From Malurus cyaneus samueli (taxonomy: Eukaryota; Chordata; Aves; Passeriformes; Maluridae): a stretch of DNA of 64,000 nt. The stretch lies in NCBI GenBank assembly GCA_009741485.1, contig CM019230.1:9896010-9960009 (forward strand), written 5' to 3'. The translations under genes were made by a program, and so were the position numbers. The notes under the pieces were generated by a model. It had not been told where the DNA came from. It was given only the letters and a program-made list of their open reading frames with translations, and searched no databases. Below are positions 55,719-64,000 of this stretch, in pieces (position 1 is the first letter of the stretch; each line of letters begins with the position of its first letter).

Positions 55719-55912
55719 TGGTGTCATCTGGGTCAGCTTGTCCTGGCCTCATGTCTTCTGAAAGCATGAGATAGCTACAGAAACATGACCTCTATGAGAC
55801 CCTGGAGTCAATTCCACGAACATGAGGGAAAAACATCGCTGTTTAGGAAGAAAATTAATAGAAGCTGCTGTCTGGAGTGGTGGAGCATGTTGGATACCTG
55901 CATGTTGGATAC

Positions 55913-56058
55913 CTGGCTGTGGTGCATGTTGTGGCCCCGGGTCAGGCTCTCCAAGGAGATACTGGTGGTATTCATCCTTGAAGTGGCAGCTGAACTTCTT
56001 GATGTAGGGTTTGGAAGCTTCCATGGTTTGAATCTTCTTGTGATCTGGGGCAGTGAAA
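55913..56058 (-). CDS. Candidate coding exon, product not recognised
   Basis: After a good acceptor (pyrimidine-rich, ACATCTAG at 56,059-56,066; an alternative CCCCAG lies 13 bases further in) the minus strand reads HKKIQTMEASKPYIKK then FSCHFKDEYHQYLLGEPDPG. A possible donor GTATCC follows at 55,907-55,912. Third codon positions are mostly C or G over this stretch while the surroundings are AT-richer, which is coding-like. No frame-breaking change is present. A short direct duplication (GGTATCCAACATGCA) follows the donor. I recognise no family, and no partner exon was found within the window. Confidence 0.3.
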
Positions 56059-56064
56059 CTAGAT

Positions 56065-59000
56065 GTGGAGGAGTGAGAAAAGGGGATGAAAGGTGGAAAA
56101 GGAGAGGCAAAGTGGAATATTGCGCTAGGTTTTGTCTGCGGCCAAACCCAAGTCTGTATGTGCCGTTTGACTTTGTCAGATGCTCTTGTCACAAAGACTG
56201 TTTTCAGCAGGGATAGTGTCTGGGTGATGCTGATATGAGCCAGAGCTTGGGATTTGTGAGGGCTGTCTGATTTGAATCAAATGAAGGAATCCCTGCCCAA
56301 AGCACAAGTGAAGCCTGCAGCATGTTAACAAGATGAGAAAGTCTGGCCAATTCACTTAATCTGTTCCAGGCTCCTCTTGGCTTCCAGGTGTTCATCCTGG
56401 ATCACAAGCCAAAACATCCTGGGAGAGGCTCTTGCTGTCATATTTCCAGCCCATCTGATAAGGCTTTTGCCTCCGAGCCGGCATGCTGCTGCAAGATTCC
56501 TGCTCTGCCCTAGCCAGGGATGTCAGCTTAGGGCTTTGAGGCCAGACCCGAACTGCAAATAGAAAAATATGTTTTGTCAACCAAATGCCTCACCAGCAGT
56601 ATGCTTTTGACCTCAGAGCCCCGCTTTGGGACATGTGGTTTTTCTACAGATGGGCAACTAATTTTCTTCTCCAGAAGTCCTATCATGTCACGGCACTTTT
56701 CTCTGTTTTAAAGGATGTGCAGGACACTGGGCAATGCCGGTCGATCTAAAGGATGTCCAAGCTCACTTCTGCCCCCAGATTAATCTACCTGACAGCCACA
56801 TGCCACTTTGTTGGAAAAACCATGCTAGGACATCTTGGCTGTGCCTAGGCTTCCAGGTGGGCTTAAGGAAGCAGAGCCCTGCGTTAATGTGGGAGTGGGT
56901 TTGGGGCTGTTGATGATCGTGCTCTTCATATTACATTCACAATTCACAGCTCTGGACTTGGACTTCCTTGTTCTTCCTTGGCTCTCTGGACTCTGACTTG
57001 CTTTGCAAAGGGCAGTGTAGTTTTTCACAGGGCTCAGCAGAAGCCCTTGAGCTGTGCCCAGAGGCGCCTTCTCTGAGGTGCCTGGTGAGTGAAGGGGAAC
57101 AGGAGAAGCAAGAATAGGGAAAGACTCATCCCTGATGGTTTTCCCAAGCACTTGATGAAGGTTGGATTATCCTGACAAGGCTAAAACTCAACCCAAGGGA
57201 CTTGTCTTTGCCACAAAACTCTGGCTTTTCCATAGTTAAATAGAAGATGCTTCAGACTGAGTTTTCAGTATTTCTCTGAATTATCTGTGTGTTCTCCTAC
57301 CAAACATTACAAGTACTTGCAATTTTTCCCTGCCAAAGAGCTGAATCTAGTCACTTTTTTCCTCTAGGCTTCAGAGGAAAGGGAAAGGTACTTAACTTAT
57401 GTTTTATTCATTGCAGTCACTATCTCTTGTTAATTTACTTACATTATTTACAGAATTTTAAAGTATTTTGTGTGTCAGGCAGCATCCCAGGCCCTATAAA
57501 ATGCTAATTTTCAAACTGTATCAGAGGCAAACATCTTTTCTGGGCCTCTAGGTAGACAAAGGGTCATCCCCATTCTTAATTTATTTTTCATGATTCTATA
57601 TTTAAATGCAATAAAGCCTGCTTGAATGGCAGATCTCAGGAAACTCACTTCTCTGTGTGGTTAAATTTTATGAAGATCCATTGTGGTCATGCTACTGGTA
57701 CAATAAATTTAATTTTTGCTCTAGTGTCCATAATTACCAAGGATCACTGAAGCTGGTTTAAATACAGGAATAAATATATTGGATCTTTGCCCTCAATGGG
57801 AATGAATATAAGGTTCCAAAAGTTCAAGCAACTTTCTAAAAAGAAACTAAGTTTTATTTTCACAGTTGCTTCTTTGCACTTCCTGATTGCAGTGAGAGAG
57901 GAAGTGGGGGGGAAGCTCAAACCCCAGAAGGGTCTTAATGGTTTAGTTTTAATCTCATGTCTATGAGCTCTTGGCAAATCGGTCCAGTTCCCAGCCTTGG
58001 GGTGTTGGAATCTTTTGAAGTGCTGGGGCAGTTGACACTATAAAATTGAGCAAGATGTAAAGATTTGGGGACATTTTAAGAGTCTAAACCACTGTGACGT
58101 GCCTGAACCATGTGTTTCCTGTTGCTCAGCTCCTCTCAAAGCTTTTAAGGGCTACCAAAGGGAAACATGAGGCACTAGATTCCAGTGGCTTTTATCCTGG
58201 CTGAGTGAGGCCAGAGGTGTGTGGTCACCACAGCACATCCTATGAGTGTCTCTTGGTCACAGCAATTGTCACCACTGGTGTCTGCTGTACTTCTCCAGGT
58301 GTACCTGAGGTGTTCCCATCTTCTCTGCCTAGCTAAGGAGACATGGTGGTCCCACCACTGATGCAGCTTATCCAGGCCTTACCTGATTGCTCTGGAGTAA
58401 TCTTGGGGGGAAATTAGATGTTTTGGTATGAAACATCACATTCTTGCTTGCTGAATGTGGGAATAAACAACTCTGCAGGTCTGGAGCTGCTCCAGGTGAA
58501 GGGAGGCTGAGGCAGAGGTGCAAAGGAAATGAACAATGAGGTTAGTGCAGGGTCAGGCATGATCCTGAGAATGGCCAGGGCTCTATGGCACTGGATACCA
58601 GCCACCTCTCCACTGCAGACACTGCCCTGGACTCCTGCCATGGTGAGCACACAATTTCTCTCTGGCTCCTCCAGAGGTCTGCCAGGATGCCTCTTTGCCC
58701 TCTGTTCAGTCTCCTGCAGTGCTGCTGTGTCATCATAGCAGTGGCTCCCCCATTCTCTGTGGAGAGGTCATATCATGATAAGTAAAGTGACCTAATCTCA
58801 AAGTTAATGTAAAAGTGGCATTGAATGCTCTGACGTAATGTCTCTGACCAAAACATGTTGGCAAACTTGAAGACTGCCGAATTTGAACCTTGTAGCCACC
58901 ATGAGAAGCATTGCAGGATTATCACACATGGTCATTGCAATTATTTTTCTGCACTGGGAGTTTCATGACAGTTTCAAGATTTTTCCAGTGAATGCATCAT

Positions 59001-62000
59001 GGAATTTAATCTACAATGGTGCTGTGGCTGCCTTCCCCATTCAGTGAAAGGTACAGAGCTTCACTGGGCAGCTGATCCTGCCTGAGGTGGAGCACTGCAA
59101 CCTGCAACCTGTTCTCAGGCAGCCTCTGGATCACCTTCAATGCTCACTCCTTGAAGGCCAAAGCCAAGTTCCCATGACCTCACAATATAGATAATGCTTC
59201 ATGTGGAAAATTAACTCAGTGACATGAAACACTGAAACAGTGTGAAGAATGGTGTCAGCAGAAAGGGATGTGGCCCTACTATGACACTAGGGATACATGA
59301 CACTGTAAAGTGAAAGGCTTGGCACCAAAATAGCACCAGGGCATCCTGTGGGTTGGAGCACCTACCCATGGAGTTGCCAGTGGCACAGCTCTGCCAGCAA
59401 CCAGGTGTGATGATGTCCTGTTCTACCCTACCCCAGTCACAGCCACATTTCAGGTCCAACTTCTTCCTTTGATAGCATCTTTTTCAGTCTTGAGGTTGTT
59501 TTAGGTATGACTGGTAAAGTTCTCATGAGGCTGGTTGATGTTCCAACACAGGTTTTTGGAGAAAGTAGCTGTGATGTTTCCAACTGTTATATCTCTTTTG
59601 GAAAAATGATACTTTTTTTGGAAATGACTGGGAAATCTTGGAACTTTTCTACTGCTGGAAGCCAGGAAAGTCTTGCATGGCTGTTACATTATCCCAGTAT
59701 TCACTATGAAAAGAAATACCTAAAGAAACTCTGTCCAGTAGACATGGTGGTCCTGCCTATTGTCTCCTAAATAGCACAAAATCCTTTTGTAACTCTGAAG
59801 TTCACTAATCTATGTGTCCATGATGGACACTCGTAGGGCAAGTTGTATCATTCTGCTGGACTCTAAGAGGAGCTGGGTGAACTGTAAGGCTGTGCAGGAC
59901 TGAGGAGTCTGCTAATCATAGCTAGCTCAGGTTTTGGGTCATGTCCTTGATGTTGCACTTTGTTTTGGGGGGAGAGTATTTTCTAAGTTAGCAACCTGCA
60001 CACATGGCATTATGCTGCTCAAAAATTCCTTATGTGTGCACTGTAGACAGAAGGAATACACTTAACATACAAAAGCTGTCATTCTATTGAGGAAAAAAAA
60101 TCCTATTTACAAGCTTGTTTGAAAGATTTCCTCCCTCTTTCATCTTAGCCAAGAAATTGGCATGTTAATAAATGCAAGCTCCAAGAATCTGAATGCTGTT
60201 CAGACACTGTGGATGGGTTTCTCTGCAGCAGTGTGAGGCTCCCTGGGAGCCTGATTGCTGCTCACCCAGCTCAGGAACACAGCTTGCTTCCAAACTGGTT
60301 CTGCCACCTCCGTCAAGTTACAGACACAATCCTGGCTTAGGATGTGCTAGATTCACCTGCTGATAGTATATGAACTTTGATATTAAGAATATGGTAATTT
60401 TGCAAGACGTTCTGTATGAAGTCCTTATGAAATGGGGGAAGACATCAAAAGTTGCCCATTGGAAATTACTGGCAGCTAAATTTAAATATGCTCCTCCTCC
60501 ATTCACAGTCTTGTCACCATCTTGGTGTCATATTCTGCTCAGCCCATGGATTTACATCACCTTCTTTTCCCCTTCAGTAAGACCACCAATTCCTTCAAGC
60601 ATTCACTTCAAGTTGACTTGAATACACATTACCAAATATTCTCCCTTTTTGCAAACTTTGATTTGTCTCGCTATGAGGTAAGAAAATCCTTCTTGGCAGT
60701 ATCATATATACACACTATGTGGCATTTACAACCATTGGTTAAATCTAAATAAATAAATCTGTCCTGTTCCCCAAATGAACCTCTTTGTTCTGTGATGTCA
60801 AAACCTGGCCTTGGTGACATCATTGATCATCACAGGAATTGCTGTGATGCCCCTTGCTAAAGTAGTCAGGAGCATTACTGAATGGAAGAAGATAAAGATT
60901 CTCTTCAGATAAGAGTATTGGAAAAGAAAGAATGGAAATTTAGGATGGGTTAAAGGGTTTTATAATGTGCAGAATGTGATATTTCCCTGTGTGTGGCAGA
61001 GTTGAATTCTTTTTTTACAAGGTAAAGAACCTCCAAGGGAATACATTCTAAATAGGCTGATGTGTCCAGGTATGATAGGGAGAGAATGGTATAATTATGA
61101 GTCTGTCTACATGGAGATAAATGAAAGGGGGCCACTCTTTCTCTGAGGGCCACACTGGAATATTTCCTGATCCCAGAAACCTCCTTTCTGCACACAAATA
61201 TTAAGATATTCCAAACTGGGTCTCCCATCTAATAATTTCCAGTGCACTTCCTGCAGTATCTTATACATCCAGAATCTAATTTGCTTTTGTGAAATTGTCG
61301 TTTTTATTCCTAAATAGCTGGTGACCACTGGGCTAAACACATTTTAAAAGTGACCTTGAACACCACACACCATTACTGATGCCTTGTTTAAATTGCAGAG
61401 AAATGTTGGGACTGCATAATAAGATGTTGATTGTCAGGCTAAGCAATCAAACTGAGGTGAAGATGATGTTGGAAAGAACTGCTTCTTTGCCATCTCCAGC
61501 TGCACTGTTCAAAATACTTTTCTTGATTCTCTGTTCTCCACTATCTTCCCTCTGCAAACTTCCTGCAGATAAGTTTCTGCTCTTCTTTGACAAATATTAT
61601 TCAGAATAAACAGGGAGGCAGAGGGAAAGTGTTTGTTTTATACCTTGGTGAAGTGACAAAAAAAAATCTCCGTGTTCTGCAGCCCTTGAATCATTGTTTC
61701 TTTGTGTTTTTGGCAAAAATGTTTGGGCTGTATTGATTTCTTGTGAAATGAAATGTTAACCAACGTGTAGCAACAATGCAAGTTGTTTCCTTCTCTTTCT
61801 TGTGAACTTTCTGGGCCTGGAGGATTTTTTGACCTTTATTCCCTGAGCTCTTGGTTGGAAATTGAATGAGGTTCATGGGAGAACTCAGTGTAACAATTAG
61901 TGGTGTGTTCAGCTGGCTTCTCCCTCCCTGTAGTGTCTATGTCACACAAACCTTCCTGAGGTGTCAAAAATAACAACAATTAAATATGCACAAAACTTTA

Positions 62001-63100
62001 TACAGAAGTCAGCATAGAAATAATGTTGCTAACATTTTTTCTTCTATTTCAAAATTTATTAATAAATATTTTCTTGGAGGGGAAAACTCCTTGGCAAGTT
62101 ATTCTCATTCCTGGCTTAGCCCTGGGTTTTCTGCAGTGCTATGAGCCCCTACAAGCTTTGCAGTGCCCTGCAAGCTGAGGCAGCTGCTGACAACAGCCTG
62201 AGAGAAAAGCTGGTCCCACAGCATGCTCCAGAGTGCCAGCAGCTGTGGGGAAGAAAACCTGAACCTTGCTGTTCTATTGTCCATCTCCTAACAGAAAAAA
62301 AGCTTATGAGGAGAAATTAATGGGGATCAGCCCCTCCTGGTGCCCACCAAACAGCTGGTTTTAAGATACAGATTTTATCTTAATCTCAGCAAGGTGGATA
62401 TAATCATTGTGCTTTGTGTTGTAGCACTCAGTTCCTGAGCTGCCCTCCAGCACTGCTAGATGTTCCCTGCTCTGATGAATCAATCCCATAATATTCCACT
62501 CCTCCATGTATGACCTCCCTGCATTGTAGGGCTGTTTGCAGGGTTATCCAGGTGCACCACTGTAAGTACAAGCTCCAAACACTCTCTCCCTCCTGTGGTT
62601 TATGGCTCTCACTGTTGTGGCAGGGAACAAAAGGATCTGACCTTCCTGAGGGCGAGCAGGCAAGTTACTAAATAACCGAGCTTTCCTTTCCCCAAAAGGC
62701 TGTGAATTGTGCTGAAATAGTGGTTTCACGATATGCCAGATGAGAAGCTGTTGTCGGCCACTGAATGATTATTAATTGAACATGAACCACAGGAAATGTT
62801 TTACCCTGGAAAACTCCCACCTTCTCTCTCCTGCAGAGCACATGTGCTGCCTGCTCTCTCTCAACCTGATGGAAGCACTGGCAGCATGTGTGGGTCAGGC
62901 AAGGTTATGGTCCACGCCAGGAAAGGACAGAGAGATATCATTCAGCTTTCAAATCGCTGCTGGCCTCTCCTTGGAGTGCTCAGGGACAGCTCAAGGTATT
63001 TGGACTTGCTGAAGATTTGGACATGTGCTGGGTCAAGGAGGGCCGTGCTGGAAAGCCAACAGCACCTTGTGGGTTTGGGTTGCTTGCTTTGTTTTGGGAA
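56065..63100. other. No gene seen
   Basis: Long stretch of ordinary composition. The open frames are at most 112 codons and overlap on both strands without motifs. No CR1 or LTR was recognised apart from the fragment at 63,105. It could be intron or intergenic DNA around the candidate exon at 55.9-56.1 kb. Confidence 0.4.
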
Positions 63101-63104
63101 CAGC

Positions 63105-63215
63105 TTGGAAGGGGCATTGAGCAAACTGCTCTAGTGGGAGGTGTCCCCACTCATGGCAGGGAGTTGGAACAAGGTGCTCTTGCAGGTCCCTTCAAACTCA
63201 AGCTTTTCTGAGAGT
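63105..63215 (+). mobile_element. CR1 LINE, 3' end fragment
   Basis: GGGAGGTGTCCCCACTCATG, GGCAGGGAGTTGGAACAAGG and GGTCCCTTCAAACTCAAGC follow the CR1 terminal consensus in forward order. Confidence 0.8.
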
Positions 63216-63219
63216 CCCT

Positions 63220-64000
63220 GTGCCAGAGGGATAAGAAAAAATAGAGGAAATGGCTCTGCTCTTTGAGAAAACCTTTATTAATGATGGCAAAACAAGATCC
63301 CATATCCAGAAGGTGAATGAACTGGATTTGTGACACTGGTCCTCCAGCCGCAGCTTATATTTCTGAAAAAGGCAAGACAAGTGCCACAATACACTTCTCA
63401 TTTTACCTGTGCAACTTTTATTGAACACACTAAAAATCTTCCCTTCTTTAGAACTTAATCCTACAAAAATGGCTCTTACACACTTTTCCTCATCCTCTTA
63501 GTTATATTTTTCCATGCTTTGACATTATTATGTGAGGGGCATTACTGAGCTCCAAAGTGTGGAAGAAATGATTCTGAGCCAAAATGTTCTGCTGGAAAAA
63601 AAAAAAAAAAGAAGTATTTCCATGGCTCCTCTAAATGCAGCCAACTTGGTTTTCCATGGCTCCAGTTTTATAGGAGAGATTTCTGAAGTCCTACCCTGAG
63701 GTCACCAACTTGTGGGAAAGTACTTGTGATTCCTCCCTTCCCAGCCAATAAGTATCAGTGCTATTTTTCACACTATTGCAGAATGACCCTAATTAGGCTT
63801 ATTAAAGTTAGTTCTATACTAATTGTGTGGCCATGATCCTGCAAACACCTCTGCACATGTACAGACATTACTGATGTTATGAGTTCCTGCTAAAGCCTGT
63901 GAGGCGGGATCCATGCTCAAAACTGGATGTGTTTGTCAAGGATGGTGAGAACAAAATCTGTGACCAGGTATTCACTGCATTTTGTTACAAGAGAAGACTT
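63220..64000. other. No gene seen
   Basis: Unique-looking sequence with a poly-A run (63,596-63,611). No supported feature. Confidence 0.5.

Noticed and set aside
55531..55767. His/Thr-repeat protein frames
   Set aside because: Direct translation of the TG/CA microsatellite.

Overview
The window is vertebrate nuclear DNA, almost certainly from a bird and possibly a passerine. The evidence is CR1-type LINE 3' ends on both strands, three LTRs resembling widespread avian class III (ERVL-like) LTRs, very GC-rich minisatellite-packed gene territory typical of avian microchromosomes, and spliced exons of an IgGFc-binding-protein (FCGBP)-like gene. No bacterial operon, CRISPR array, tRNA or rRNA gene was seen. 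A 100-base run of N at 32,872-32,971 marks a scaffold gap.

Layout. 1-2,000: a 60-bp minisatellite that flips orientation near 1,045, then a satellite with an exact 188-bp period. 2,880-3,250: small CpG- and CCAAT-containing promoter-like block. 3,400-4,000: plus-strand solo LTR. 4,500-6,050: heavily deleted endogenous retrovirus on the minus strand, with a pol (RNase H) remnant between two LTR-like direct repeats. 6,480-9,960: minisatellites, with one clear NIDO-domain exon (7,017-7,147, minus) of an alpha-tectorin-like gene. 10,012-18,960: FCGBP-like gene on the minus strand, read from high to low coordinates. It has an N-terminal IgGFc-binding domain piece, then alternating TIL/VWC/VWD-start exons and VWD-rest/C8 exons. 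Nearly every intron is filled by its own minisatellite. The gene has frameshifts, an in-frame stop, one GT-to-AT splice donor and internal deletions, so it is either a pseudogene or a real gene damaged by assembly errors. 18,985-21,650: a block of extreme AT-richness upstream of the first recognised exon.

23,500-27,550 is again GC-rich. It holds two similar CCAAT-box CpG promoters 2.5 kb apart, each followed by a similar minisatellite, and a candidate small plus-strand gene that I do not recognise. From about 28 kb to the end the composition is more ordinary: scattered CR1 fragments, ERVL-like LTRs, one TG microsatellite, a candidate coding exon near 56 kb on the minus strand, and no confident gene.

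The two recognisable genes encode extracellular, disulfide-rich, mucus- or matrix-type proteins (VWD/TIL/NIDO families). This suggests a local cluster of FCGBP/tectorin-like genes. The feature most worth checking is the 17-copy minisatellite after the 12,190-12,389 exon. It is stop-free in all three minus-strand frames and, if retained, would extend the protein with a Pro/Ser/Thr/Gln-rich mucin-like stretch.
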